Positions 1-7,401 of a DNA stretch of 17,817 bases are shown here, piece after piece. Positions within the stretch are counted from its first letter, which is position 1. Each line of letters opens with the position of its first letter. Source of the DNA: Nitrososphaerales archaeon TH5895 (GTDB taxonomy: Archaea > Thermoproteota > Nitrososphaeria > Nitrososphaerales > Nitrososphaeraceae); assembly GCA_014523695.1 (NCBI GenBank), contig JAATVS010000470.1, positions 1 to 17,817 of the forward strand, written 5' to 3'. Below the pieces are notes generated by a model that ran no database searches, was not told the origin of the DNA, and worked only from the letters and a program-made list of their open reading frames with translations. Both the position numbers and the translations under genes were made by a program.

Positions 1-87
1 ATCAAGAGTTCGGCAGCATAGAAATCGGTCGCATGACGTTGGCTTAACGGCATGATAGGCGAAAAAGTTGGTTGGTCCATTCTGAAT

Positions 88-1584
88 TCAATCTTGTGTC
101 GTCGTTATGATTTTCTCCTGCCCAATTATCTCAGTTAAAAGATTACTACATGCATCAGTTAGATCTTGAATTTCCTTCCTTTTTGCTTCGAGAGTGGTTT
201 GTGTCTCAGCGATGAGAATCTTCTTCTCTTCGATCTCTCTTTCATTTCGATATATCAAATCGTCAAGAGATTCAATTGAATTAAATGCCTTACGATTTTG
301 ATTTTGCCTTATGCTTATCGCCTTCTGTTGTATCTCCCATCCTCTAGATTCAATCTTGGGAAACACGTCAATCGCCTTATCCAAATAAGTCGAAACCTTG
401 TCTGAACCTTTTAAACTAATTGTACCTTTAGCGACGGCTCCCCGTATTTCAATAAGCAATGTTCTGTAAGCATCAATTACCTCACGATCCTCCTTGCTTC
501 GTTCCACAATCTGATCGGGGGAATTGGAGAGAGCGTCCGATTCAATCCTTCTCTGATCCAAGAATATCTCCCATGGCGAGTTGGAAAGCAAGTCAATTTT
601 TGCAGCTACGCTCTTCGAAACACCATAAGAATACTTTGTAAAAGCACGGTTAAGATGAGAGAATAAATCAGAAACGTATTCCCGGAATTCTGCTTTGCTT
701 TTTTCCAAATCTCTAGATTGAGATTCAAGTAGAGCATAGTTTTTGTACTCGTCAGACTGTTCTATTTCGTGACGACGCTTTGTCAATTGAGTAATGTCCT
801 TTTCCAAAGCCTGTACTTCTGCAGACATGCTGGCTATTCTCTCCTTTGAATAACTCAATGATGATAAGTTGTTTGTTAGCTCGGTAATTTTTTGACTACA
901 AGCGTTTGTGTCTTCCAAATCGAGGTCATAGTTTTTAATCAATTTTGACGTCTTCTTGTTCAAGTTAGTGAAGTCTGAAAATTCGGATCTGAACTTGTCA
1001 GCATACTTCTTTAGAAATACGTTGAAAAGTTTGCTGTGAGAGCCTGTGAGCTGACCAAAACGATTAGTAAGGGATTCTAGTCGGTCTTTGAACTTGATAG
1101 CGTCATCGTATGAGGTTATTTCCGGAAAACTAGAATTTGCGTCCTTTAGTATAGAGGTAATAACTGTACTACGAGCGTTTTCCACCGCTGATTCAAATCG
1201 CTGATCTTCTACTTTGATCTCTTCATTCTGAAGCTCGGCCGCCAAGTCCACGATCGATTGCAGGCTTGCCTGCGCAGAATTTCGAATTGGAGATAGCTGT
1301 TGGACAAGCTCATTTGTCTTCTGCTCTTCAATCCTACGAAGCCGATTTGTCGCATCCTCAATACTTATAGCTTTTCCAGACCATTCCGCGAGTCGTTGAG
1401 GGTCAGACTTGTCACTTTGCTCCAATGCCAATTCACTTTGGTCATATCCATCAGTAACTGAACCCCTGTCTAAATCATCATTTCTCTTGCCTTTGAGGTA
1501 CTCCTTAGGCTGATCGGATGCTTCAGGTTTGAGTTTGGATTTGGACCTGAATCGGTTTTTTATAAAGTCAAATGAAGGACACAA
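88..1584 (-). CDS. Long coiled-coil protein, function unknown
   Basis: I do not recognise a family. The 498-aa product is almost entirely charged and helix-forming, with heptad-like spacing of Leu/Ile and many E/K/Q/R, most clearly around residues 225-310 and again over the last 70 residues, so it should be an extended coiled coil like the arms of SMC/Rad50-like or tethering proteins. No Walker motif, membrane segment or catalytic signature is visible. The first 25 residues are basic (FIKNRFRSKSKLK) and could contact nucleic acid or acidic lipid. The start used is a TTG at 1584; the first internal Met is about 250 residues in. The frame stays open upstream to a TAG near 1650, so translation could begin slightly further out. 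The nearest TATA-like sequence on this strand (CATATATGG, about 1665-1675) would give a leader of several tens of nt. It reads away from its right-hand neighbour. Confidence is high for a real gene, low for function. Confidence 0.75.
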   Translation of the reverse strand: MCPSFDFIKNRFRSKSKLKPEASDQPKEYLKGKRNDDLDRGSVTDGYDQSELALEQSDKSDPQRLAEWSGKAISIEDATNRLRRIEEQKTNELVQQLSPIRNSAQASLQSIVDLAAELQNEEIKVEDQRFESAVENARSTVITSILKDANSSFPEITSYDDAIKFKDRLESLTNRFGQLTGSHSKLFNVFLKKYADKFRSEFSDFTNLNKKTSKLIKNYDLDLEDTNACSQKITELTNNLSSLSYSKERIASMSAEVQALEKDITQLTKRRHEIEQSDEYKNYALLESQSRDLEKSKAEFREYVSDLFSHLNRAFTKYSYGVSKSVAAKIDLLSNSPWEIFLDQRRIESDALSNSPDQIVERSKEDREVIDAYRTLLIEIRGAVAKGTISLKGSDKVSTYLDKAIDVFPKIESRGWEIQQKAISIRQNQNRKAFNSIESLDDLIYRNEREIEEKKILIAETQTTLEAKRKEIQDLTDACSNLLTEIIGQEKIITTTQD

Positions 1585-1854
1585 AAGCAGTCTAAGTACC
1601 TCATGTACACGTTCTCTAACAAAATCTTTACGGTACCTCTGAATTGGCTAATGCCTTGCAGCACCATATATGGTTGCGTTATTCGATACCGTATTTGAAA
1701 TGTTTCTCCTAATTCAATTCGGACTGAGGTCATGACCATATTAAAGGTAAGGTCGATAAGGTAAGTAAAAGAGAGGGTAAATGACACTCCGTAAGGCGAC
1801 TCAAGCCAACGATAAGTATATCTACCAAATTACCTTACTATACTATACCAGTAG

Positions 1855-2649
1855 TTGGTCAGAAAAATTTCAAAGCATAGTGGCACCAAAAAAGAAATGA
1901 TATTGAAGATGCTCCTTGACAATAAAAATAAGTATTCTGCCAGAGATATTGCTCGTACTGTCGGAACAACTGAAGGGAACGTGTTCAAAGAAAAATCTAG
2001 GTTGAAAGCCGACGGTGTTTTGACGGATCAAAGCTTAAGCGTCTTTTCACATTCTGTCGGAGACGAAACCCTCACTCTAGCTCGTGCGGAGGCTAGGACT
2101 TTAGTCACTCGGCCAGATCTTGGGCCCTTAACAGACATTCCCCCTCTGGGACAAGAAGATCTGAAGAAAATGTACTGCGAATTCCAGAATGGTAAAACCC
2201 CAGTTGAGGTTATTGCTGCAAACGGTTTCAATCCTGTGCTGGTTGAGCATGAGTTTTATAGATTTTGCCGCATGAATGGTCTGAATCTCAAATCTTTGGC
2301 GCACGAAATAATCGAGGTGTTAAAATCAAGTAATAAGGAATCTTCCACCCTTCTCTTGCAGGAAATAGAGAAGGAGAGCATTACCTGCAACAGGGATATA
2401 ACAGAACTGGTTGAATTTGCTTCAACTTCCTCTTATTCTGGGGGTCAGTTATCCGTGATTAAGCAAATGAAAAATGGCGATTCAATAGCCACATTTGGAC
2501 CGTTCGTCTGTTCAATATGTCGTAAACCAATGAAAGGTGCATTGATTGTACCTGAGAGCGAGATTGGCAGGAAACTCCTTCAGTCCATTGGAACAGGCGC
2601 TGTTCATGACAATTGTATCAGTGGGTTCCCATTAAAAGCAGGATATTAA
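1855..2649 (+). CDS. Winged-helix DNA-binding protein with C-terminal zinc-finger-like motif
   Basis: The protein is predicted to be a DNA-binding regulator or DNA-metabolism accessory factor of 264 aa. Residues about 14-57 read as a helix-turn-helix (KEMILKMLL... YSARDIARTVGTTEGNVFKEKSRL), typical of winged-helix domains. Residues about 98-145 form a second helical unit (EDLKKMYCEFQNGKTPVEVIA...) resembling a homeodomain-like HTH. Near the C terminus C219-x2-C222 and H251-x2-C254 could bind one zinc. The TTG at 1855 directly follows an in-frame TAG, so it is the most upstream possible start; ATG 1897 (residue 15) is an alternative that would trim residues ahead of the HTH. A TATA-like stretch (ACTATACTATACC, 1838-1850) suits the later start better. 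It converges on the radical SAM gene with only 3 bp between stop codons. Its targets cannot be deduced from the sequence. Confidence 0.75.
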   Translation: MVRKISKHSGTKKEMILKMLLDNKNKYSARDIARTVGTTEGNVFKEKSRLKADGVLTDQSLSVFSHSVGDETLTLARAEARTLVTRPDLGPLTDIPPLGQEDLKKMYCEFQNGKTPVEVIAANGFNPVLVEHEFYRFCRMNGLNLKSLAHEIIEVLKSSNKESSTLLLQEIEKESITCNRDITELVEFASTSSYSGGQLSVIKQMKNGDSIATFGPFVCSICRKPMKGALIVPESEIGRKLLQSIGTGAVHDNCISGFPLKAGY

Positions 2650-2652
2650 TTC

Positions 2653-4377
2653 CTACCAGTAGCTGGCCTTTATTTTCTCTATTACTAATTCGTGCTCTGG
2701 ACCCTTCCTTCTGGCGAATCTCTCCATAGCGTTTAGAGGAACACCTCCCAACGACCTTGCCAAACCAGCAAAGAACAAATTCTTCATCGGGTTATCTCGT
2801 CCAACTTTTCGCATGAATTTCTGAATCCCATATTTGAAGTTGTGCTGCCATGTCTTGTACATTACTCCTAACTTAGGCGGGTCCATTGTATTGTTAATAT
2901 CAAAGAATTCGGATTTTTCTAACAATCCGATAGGGACAAATGTCAATGGCGTTACAGTAAATCTTGAATCGGGCTGTTCCGTTTCTAACTCATGAATCAA
3001 CTGGATGGTTTCCCAACTATCTTCGGGAGTCTCATCGTTGTTCAAACCCATTATCAAGGTGAAAGCCGGTACCCAGTAGTTTTGATTCAGAGTCTTAACT
3101 CCATTCTTTACAACCCAATGCCATTCATTCGGTCTGAAAGGAGCGAGCTTTCGGTCGGCATATTTTCCAATTAAGCGTGTACTTCCAGTTTCGAAGCCAC
3201 ATTGGATACCAATGTGATTTTCAGGACTCGATCCAATGATCTCGGAAATGTTTGGAATGAGTCGTTCATCGGCAATTGCGCCGGCCAAAGTACCGTGAGT
3301 AGGATTACTATGTTCAATTCCTGTATCCATAATACCTTTGAAAAGTTCCTCTAGCGCTTCTCTATTGGGTTCCATGTTCTTCGTAGTTCTTGGGTTTAAA
3401 CCGTACACAAAGATGTCATCGCTATGAATCCATGCACTTTTGGCTCCACCGTATTTCATGTTTACATGAATTTCCTTTTGCACTTTTTCGACGGGGTAAT
3501 AACGTAATGGCCTAAGGGTCACGTCGCAGAATTTGCATCCTCTCCCACAGCCCCGCATCACTTCAACCATCCCATGCATACTCGGATTTATAATGTCAGG
3601 AATTTCGTCGACGGATGGTTCATCCCTATAGTGTATAAATCGACCATGATATTTTCGCTCTGGTCGATCGTATTCTTTAACCTCGACTTTGAATTTAGAC
3701 TTTTTGAACGGATTGGCAGTATCGAAATCACCAGCTATTGCAGCATCAAAGAAACTAGCGCCAGCCCCATCTATCTCCGGACCAATTCCACCGAGATCTC
3801 CTTCAACTATACCATAGATCCCGTACTCTTCTATCTTTGCAGGATCATAGTTATATTGCCATGTGCCTGACGCACCAACTATGACTTTTGCATTACTTCC
3901 ATTCTCTTTTTTTGCCTTTGAAATGCGCATGTGTAAATCTCTGCAGTAAAATTCGTCGTAAGACATGTGTTTGCGTCCGTAAGTAAATGTCATGGTGACT
4001 GGACCCATGCCAAGAGGGTCCATTTCATACGTACCGACGATCTGAGTTTCAGGTCCTATAAATTTTTCAACATGATCAGGGTGAGCCACAACAACATCTT
4101 CTCGGCTGTAACCATCTCTGATGAGAGAAGACTCAACCTTCCTCAATCCATATGGAGCATATTTTGCGACTCCATTAATATTTTCAATTGGGTTACAGAT
4201 GAAGTCAAATAATAGCCTCGGAGTTATCTGTTGACCCATTATTTTATACAAAAGTGACGTAGGATCTCTCTTAGTATCAATAGCTGGAGCACAACCAAAG
4301 AATGAAGCTAAGGATATTCCTCTATATGGCGACATAAGTGTTCGGTCTGCAGTAAGTACAACTTTAGGATATTTCAT
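2653..4377 (-). CDS. B12-type radical SAM protein, candidate lipid or C-C bond-forming enzyme
   Basis: This 574-aa radical SAM enzyme should use a [4Fe-4S] cluster to cleave S-adenosylmethionine and form a 5'-deoxyadenosyl radical. The cluster motif is RGCGRGCKFC with Cys277-x3-Cys281-x2-Cys284. The roughly 270 residues before it (VVLTADRTLMSPYRG..., VVVAHPDHV..., KVIVGASGTWQ) have the alternating strand/helix character of a cobalamin-binding-type N-terminal domain. The barrel continues to about residue 500 (HIGIQCGFETGS, FTLIMGLNNDETPEDS), followed by a helical basic tail. Archaeal B12-binding radical SAM proteins of this size include the GDGT ring synthases GrsA/GrsB, and thaumarchaeal membranes contain ringed GDGTs including crenarchaeol, so a tetraether-modifying role is a reasonable guess, but I cannot assign it from memory of sequence alone. 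The ATG at 4377 is clear, with a weak AT box about 30 nt upstream. No operon partner is visible. Confidence 0.88.
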   Translation of the reverse strand: MKYPKVVLTADRTLMSPYRGISLASFFGCAPAIDTKRDPTSLLYKIMGQQITPRLLFDFICNPIENINGVAKYAPYGLRKVESSLIRDGYSREDVVVAHPDHVEKFIGPETQIVGTYEMDPLGMGPVTMTFTYGRKHMSYDEFYCRDLHMRISKAKKENGSNAKVIVGASGTWQYNYDPAKIEEYGIYGIVEGDLGGIGPEIDGAGASFFDAAIAGDFDTANPFKKSKFKVEVKEYDRPERKYHGRFIHYRDEPSVDEIPDIINPSMHGMVEVMRGCGRGCKFCDVTLRPLRYYPVEKVQKEIHVNMKYGGAKSAWIHSDDIFVYGLNPRTTKNMEPNREALEELFKGIMDTGIEHSNPTHGTLAGAIADERLIPNISEIIGSSPENHIGIQCGFETGSTRLIGKYADRKLAPFRPNEWHWVVKNGVKTLNQNYWVPAFTLIMGLNNDETPEDSWETIQLIHELETEQPDSRFTVTPLTFVPIGLLEKSEFFDINNTMDPPKLGVMYKTWQHNFKYGIQKFMRKVGRDNPMKNLFFAGLARSLGGVPLNAMERFARRKGPEHELVIEKIKASYW

Positions 4378-4578
4378 GAAATACTATTACGCCGTTCCCT
4401 AAGCATATCCATTTCACAGGGATAGATATTAAGTTTTTCAATTCAAATGCGATTTCAGAAAGATAATTTAAAGGATTGAATGAACAGCGCTGCAAGACTT
4501 GTACAAAGCATAATGGACTCAATGATAATATAGCCCCATGAGGCAATTTGCCACATAATTCAGAAGCTAATACATCTA

Positions 4579-4962
4579 CTATTTAGGCAGCGACCTAATT
4601 ATTGGTATCTTGTCTTTCATCCCAACCACCTTGAATTTATACCTGTCCCTATAATTGCTTGCGTAGAACTGAGCGTAGCTTGCAGCAGCCTGGTATGTAC
4701 TGAATTTTACTCTCAATTCCGGGATAATTGTCTGGTTACCAACTGTGTCAAACGTTTCGATTATGTAACTTGAAGGCAATCTTCTTGCCTGTTTCATAAC
4801 CAGGTATACTGCAATCAATAGGAATATGACAGCTGATATGAATACTATTATAGCTCCAAATTCCTTTGAAAATGCTAATATGTGTGCTAGCATGTTCTCG
4901 TTTAACCATTTATACGAAAATTCAATACCTTTGAAAAATAGGCTAGCGATTACTTCATACAT
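4579..4962 (-). CDS. Small single-pass membrane protein, unknown function
   Basis: A 127-aa protein of unknown function. Residues about 36-57 (AIIVFISAVIFLLIAVYLVMK) form one strong transmembrane helix, followed at once by a basic stop-transfer segment (KQARR). The remaining 70 residues make a small soluble domain, probably cytoplasmic by the positive-inside rule, with an alternating pattern (IIETFDTV, LRVKFSTYQAAASYAQFYAS, YKFKVVG) that could be a compact alpha/beta fold. The amphipathic N-terminal 25 residues may lie on the membrane surface. The ATG at 4962 is preceded by an AT-rich box (TATACTATTATAG on the minus strand, 4997-5010), implying a short leader. It lies 85 bp downstream of the L40e gene on the same strand and could be partly co-transcribed with it. 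It is likely a real lineage-conserved gene, but this is a composition-based judgement. Confidence 0.7.
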   Translation of the reverse strand: MYEVIASLFFKGIEFSYKWLNENMLAHILAFSKEFGAIIVFISAVIFLLIAVYLVMKQARRLPSSYIIETFDTVGNQTIIPELRVKFSTYQAAASYAQFYASNYRDRYKFKVVGMKDKIPIIRSLPK

Positions 4963-5047
4963 CCTACCTCGACCCTTACAGTAAATACTCCAGCCTACTA
5001 TAATAGTATAGCTAAACGCGTTACGAGCTGCTTAATAGAAAGATAAT

Positions 5048-5215
5048 TCACTTCTTGGCGCCTAGTGTTCGATTCTTCAGTCTAAGCTGACTTCCTCTGC
5101 ATTTCCTGCAGCGTTTTGCTGATATGGGATTTCTTCCCCCACACTTAAAGCAAACTTTAAAGAAGAGCCTTCGTTGCTGAGCGATTTGTTTCTTTGTAGC
5201 GTCGGTTATTGGCAT
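5048..5215 (-). CDS. rpl40e: 50S ribosomal protein L40e
   Basis: A 55-aa protein found by translating the minus strand from ATG 5215 to TGA 5048. It begins MPITDATKKQIAQQR, carries a four-cysteine zinc ribbon (CFKCGG at 22-26, CRKCRG at 36-40) and ends GAKK, matching archaeal L40e in length, zinc-binding pattern and very basic character. L40e is a component of the large ribosomal subunit shared by archaea and eukaryotes (in eukaryotes fused to ubiquitin); here it is free-standing, as is normal for archaea. An AT-rich GAAATTATC box at 5241-5250 lies about 30 nt upstream of the ATG, consistent with a leaderless archaeal promoter. It is a housekeeping gene and marks the left boundary of the accessory island. 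Confidence 0.93.
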   Translation of the reverse strand: MPITDATKKQIAQQRRLFFKVCFKCGGRNPISAKRCRKCRGSQLRLKNRTLGAKK

Positions 5216-5360
5216 AATATAATCAATGTGAGTTATCGTCCGATAATTTCTAGCTTTCCATAAGGTTAGGCATTCTTAGAGTATGCCCCGTTTGCAGCTT
5301 CTACGTGCAGATTAATGATGCGCCAGTAGTAAAGCACAAGATACGCTGAGAGAGAATATT

Positions 5361-5407
5361 TTTAGAGAACAAATCTTTAGAGAACAAATCTCTATAGAGT
5401 ACAAGTG
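5361..5407. repeat. Tandem 15-bp direct repeats upstream of paralog A
   Basis: TTTAGAGAACAAATC occurs twice back to back (5361-5375 and 5376-5390, identical). A degenerate third copy, TATAGAGTACAAGTG at 5393-5407, matches 11 of 15 positions. The array lies about 135-180 bp upstream of the paralog A start and between two divergent promoters, so it may be an iterated regulator-binding site. The copies are direct, not inverted, and no CRISPR-like spacers are present. Confidence 0.75.
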
Positions 5408-5508
5408 GCTCTCGGAACTCTATTTGCTTATCGAGTGCGTTACTTGACTTAATATCACAAGCGTCTGCTATCTAACCCTAGGTTCGGTCCGAAATTTAAT
5501 TGATCAAA

Positions 5509-5515
5509 TTTATTA
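5509..5515 (+). promoter_or_regulatory. TATA-like box of paralog A
   Basis: TTTATTA starts exactly 30 nt before the ATG of paralog A, inside CAAATTTATTAGC. The same heptamer sits at the identical distance before B and C. That spacing predicts a transcription start at or near the A of the ATG, giving a leaderless mRNA. Confidence 0.6.
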
Positions 5516-5538
5516 GCATCAGATGAACAGAGAGTTTT

Positions 5539-6183
5539 ATGGCAATTAACGTCATCCCGAGAAATCAAGAACTCTATTTGGAAATTGTCAAGGATTTTTG
5601 GAGAAAAGAATGTGAAGTGAACCGGAATGAAAGTCCAGCCTACAACAACAGTGGAAACAAGGATAGGAACATCAATAGTGCAGGCCAGCAGTTTTTTTAC
5701 TTGAGTTGGAGTGAGCGAGGACCACGGAACAGGGTTTGCGATGTTCCCCACGGCAAAGGGCTCTTAATACCTATTGTGTCCGTCATAGTTTCAGATAAGG
5801 AAAGGCCAGGTGCGTCTGATCGGGATTTACACCAACTTGTGGATCAGGATCAGAAATATACGGATGATCCATTCGTAGAATTAGACGATATTCGATTTGA
5901 TCTGACCGGATTCGATCCGGTCCACACAGATGTGTTTGAGGTCAATTACCCTAACAACGCAATTTGGGATGACCATACCCATCCACCGTACCCTATTTCG
6001 CCAGGCCGTTCAAAGGCCGTAGCAGGCGGACACTATCTGCTCACAGCACCCCTTACGCCAGGTCGGCATACTGTACGTTTTGGTGGTAAGGTGGAGGTAC
6101 CCGACAAAGAGGATTGCATAGAGAGGTTTTACGATGAAAACGTTGAATATACCTTGAACGTCCGAAGTTCCCTACCTCTCTAG
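5539..6183 (+). CDS. IPxGK/ADGY-family paralog A, function unknown
   Basis: First of seven paralogs in this island, 214 aa, with no signal peptide or membrane segment. Recognisable family blocks are DFWRKE at about 19-24 (a degraded form of the W-x-W-L block), VCDVPHGKGLLIPI at 66-79 (core C-x-[IV]-P-x-G-K), ERPGAS at 88-93, a FEVNYP strand near 133-138, and AVAGGHYLLTAPLTPGRHTVRFGG at 160-183. The pattern of short hydrophobic strands separated by G/P/D turns suggests a beta-rich fold. The tail is acidic (VEVPDKEDC...) and ends NVEYTLNV, like the other members. It is likely cytoplasmic. I know of bacterial hypothetical proteins with the same block order, but of no assigned function. The ATG is supported by the TTTATTA box 30 nt upstream. 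Its C-terminal block is the closest match to the pseudogene piece at 7276-7350. Confidence 0.8.
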   Translation: MAINVIPRNQELYLEIVKDFWRKECEVNRNESPAYNNSGNKDRNINSAGQQFFYLSWSERGPRNRVCDVPHGKGLLIPIVSVIVSDKERPGASDRDLHQLVDQDQKYTDDPFVELDDIRFDLTGFDPVHTDVFEVNYPNNAIWDDHTHPPYPISPGRSKAVAGGHYLLTAPLTPGRHTVRFGGKVEVPDKEDCIERFYDENVEYTLNVRSSLPL

Positions 6184-6323
6184 ATAGTATGTAGAGCTCT
6201 CCTGTAAATTGTAAGGCTCTAGCAGACGGTCCTAGATTCCTACAGAAACAGATGCAACAGATAAAAGGAAAACGAGGATCTCATCGCACGCTTCAAGCGT
6301 ATAACGTTAAAACAATCTTCTTG

Positions 6324-6346
6324 GGTGTTTCATGATCATGAACACC
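6324..6346. promoter_or_regulatory. Palindromic operator-like element upstream of paralog B
   Basis: A perfect 10-bp palindrome CATGATCATG (6331-6340) is flanked by complementary 6-bp arms, GGTGTT (6324-6329) and AACACC (6341-6346), with one unpaired T at 6330. It lies about 140 bp before the B start codon and about 95 bp before its TATA box, and has no following T-run. That fits a dimeric regulator site better than a terminator. Confidence 0.45.
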
Positions 6347-6440
6347 ACAATTAGGGGGAAACCAATTGCAGGTTCGGATGCCATTATTTATGCGACTTCG
6401 TCACATGAATTGCATGATATTTTGGTATGAGCGTCGATCT

Positions 6441-6459
6441 TTATATTTAAAGTTTATTA
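6441..6459 (+). promoter_or_regulatory. Promoter box of paralog B
   Basis: An unbroken A/T stretch (TTATATTTAAAGTTTATTA) contains two possible TATA boxes. The downstream TTTATTA (6453-6459) begins exactly 30 nt before ATG 6483, as in A and C. The upstream TTATATTTAA (6441-6450) is a stronger consensus TATA but would give a leader of about 13 nt. Confidence 0.6.
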
Positions 6460-6482
6460 ATTTGGCTCATACATCATAAATA

Positions 6483-7178
6483 ATGACCAGCAATGGAGAT
6501 GAAGGTATACCTATCAATGGTTGTAAACTCTACAAAGCTGATAAAAAAACCGTCGAGGATTATTGGAAATGGATATGCCGCTTGCCAAAACGTGACAATC
6601 CATTTTTAAATAATGATGGAATTAAAGACATGGTACAGAACGCTGAGAGGAGAGATAAAATGTTCTTTTTGAGCCCAGCAGATTCTGGCCGATCTCACAG
6701 ATTCTGCGAGGTTCCTTCGGGTCATAAAATTCTGATCCCTTCGCTTTGTGTTGTGGCAACAGGTGGTGCAACTAAAAAAGGTGGCGAAAAACCTGGTACG
6801 GAGTTTAATGACCTCATACATTTTAATGAGGTAGATCAAGGTAATATAGAATATCGACGCGTCAAAATAGATGGACAATTAATACCTGAAGAGTTTTTGA
6901 ACGAGCGCAGACATAGTTCCAGAGAGGAAAGATTTGAAGTTAAATTTCCAGAAGACCAGCCCATCTTTAACGCTAAATCAGGAGATTGTGAAGCTGTAGC
7001 AGATGGAGTCTATCTTATTTTGGAGGAAGGTCCCCCAAAATCGGACAAGATGGGGAAAGCAAGTAAACACACGATACACCTTGAAGGGAAGATAAACTTA
7101 TCTGATGATGGGGACAGCTTAGAGACGACTAATTATACAGAGGATGTTATGTACACTCTAGTAGAGAAAGCGAAATAG
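6483..7178 (+). CDS. IPxGK/ADGY-family paralog B, function unknown
   Basis: 231-aa family member without signal peptide or TM helix. Blocks: DYWKWICRLPKRDNPFLNNDG at 26-46 (full W-x-W and NP..DG signature), MFFLSPA at 60-66, FCEVPSGHKILIPS at 74-87, the EVDQGNIEYRRVKIDG segment at 116-131, FEVKFPEDQPIF at 151-162, AVADGVYLIL at 171-180 and KHTIHLEG at 195-202. It is closest to C: EVDQGNIEYRRVKIDG in B against DVDHDNIEYRRIEIDG in C, and the DNA there is also near-identical (AATATAGAATATCG in both), pointing to a fairly recent tandem duplication. An insertion of G/K-rich residues (about 93-104) and a lysine-rich loop before KHTIH are peculiar to B. Expression should be leaderless from the TATA region at 6441-6459. 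The biochemical role is unknown. Confidence 0.82.
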   Translation: MTSNGDEGIPINGCKLYKADKKTVEDYWKWICRLPKRDNPFLNNDGIKDMVQNAERRDKMFFLSPADSGRSHRFCEVPSGHKILIPSLCVVATGGATKKGGEKPGTEFNDLIHFNEVDQGNIEYRRVKIDGQLIPEEFLNERRHSSREERFEVKFPEDQPIFNAKSGDCEAVADGVYLILEEGPPKSDKMGKASKHTIHLEGKINLSDDGDSLETTNYTEDVMYTLVEKAK

Positions 7179-7182
7179 AGAA

Positions 7183-7350
7183 TTAAATTCTGCAATCAAC
7201 TTCATCTTTCATCACGAGCAGCGTAGTAAACGCTGCCTTGTCATCAGTCCAGGGTTTATTAACTATAACAACTTTATGCTCAGCTCGCGCGAGAGGTGTT
7301 CTTTGCAGATAATGTCCACCGCTATGGCCCTTCAAGGGACTTAGGACGTT
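7183..7350 (-). pseudogene. Inverted C-terminal fragment of an A-like paralog
   Basis: On the minus strand, downstream from about 7350, the open frame reads NVLSPLKGHSGGHYLQRTPL followed by ARAEHKVVIV. This aligns with the family C-terminal block, best with paralog A (GGHYLLTAPLTPGRHTVRF). DNA similarity is evident too: GGTGGACATTATCTGC here against GGCGGACACTATCTGC in A. Only this block (about 7276-7350) is recognisably homologous; the frame then runs to a stop at 7183 without a clear family tail. The N-terminal and central blocks are absent and no start is plausible except by borrowing C's upstream region. It is therefore a decayed, inverted remnant, not a working gene. Imperfect direct repeats flank the homologous part. 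Confidence 0.6.
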
Positions 7351-7395
7351 GCTTGCAGCAGCAGTCCAAAGTTTATTAGCCATAAGAATTTATTG
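7245..7395. repeat. Imperfect direct repeats flanking the pseudogene fragment
   Basis: Copy 1 (7245-7278) and copy 2 (7362-7395) match at 26 of 34 positions, sharing CAGTCCA, GTTTATTA and ATAA at the same spacing. Similarity seems to extend upstream with small gaps (ACGYTGC just before each). Copy 2 contains the promoter box of paralog C; copy 1 looks like a duplicated, decayed version. The A-like inverted fragment sits between them. Confidence 0.6.
7372..7378 (+). promoter_or_regulatory. TATA-like box of paralog C
   Basis: TTTATTA within CAAAGTTTATTAGCC begins exactly 30 nt before ATG 7402. The match to A and B in both sequence and distance supports ATG 7402 over the TTG at 7393 as the start of C. 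Confidence 0.6.
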
Positions 7396-7401
7396 CAATT
7401 G

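Larger units (their letters stand above)
5216..5538. other. Intergenic region between L40e and paralog A
   Basis: This divergent intergenic stretch has no convincing gene. It contains the presumed L40e promoter (about 5241-5250, minus strand), a tandem 15-bp direct repeat (5361-5390, listed separately) with a weaker third copy, and the TTTATTA box of paralog A at 5509-5515. I saw no tRNA-like cloverleaf or T-box. Confidence 0.6.
6184..6482. other. Intergenic region between paralogs A and B
   Basis: There is no convincing gene in these roughly 300 bp. TAGAGC/GCTCTA arms separated by 18 nt soon after the A stop might form a weak hairpin. A near-perfect palindrome lies at 6324-6346 and the B promoter at about 6441-6459. 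A 27-codon ATG frame beginning MQQIKGKRG is too short to support. Confidence 0.5.

Noticed and set aside
1560..1787. 75-codon minus-strand frame upstream of and overlapping the coiled-coil gene
   Set aside because: GTG start, 25-bp overlap with the coiled-coil gene, no recognisable domain and unconvincing composition. A TATA-like GATATACTTATC upstream keeps it possible, but not supportable.
5361..5407. CRISPR-like array
   Set aside because: The 15-bp repeats are directly adjacent with no unique spacers, and no cas genes are present.
5480..5500. tRNA T-arm-like GGTTCGGTCC
   Set aside because: No matching acceptor, D or anticodon arms on either side. It is just an isolated G/C-rich patch in an intergenic region.
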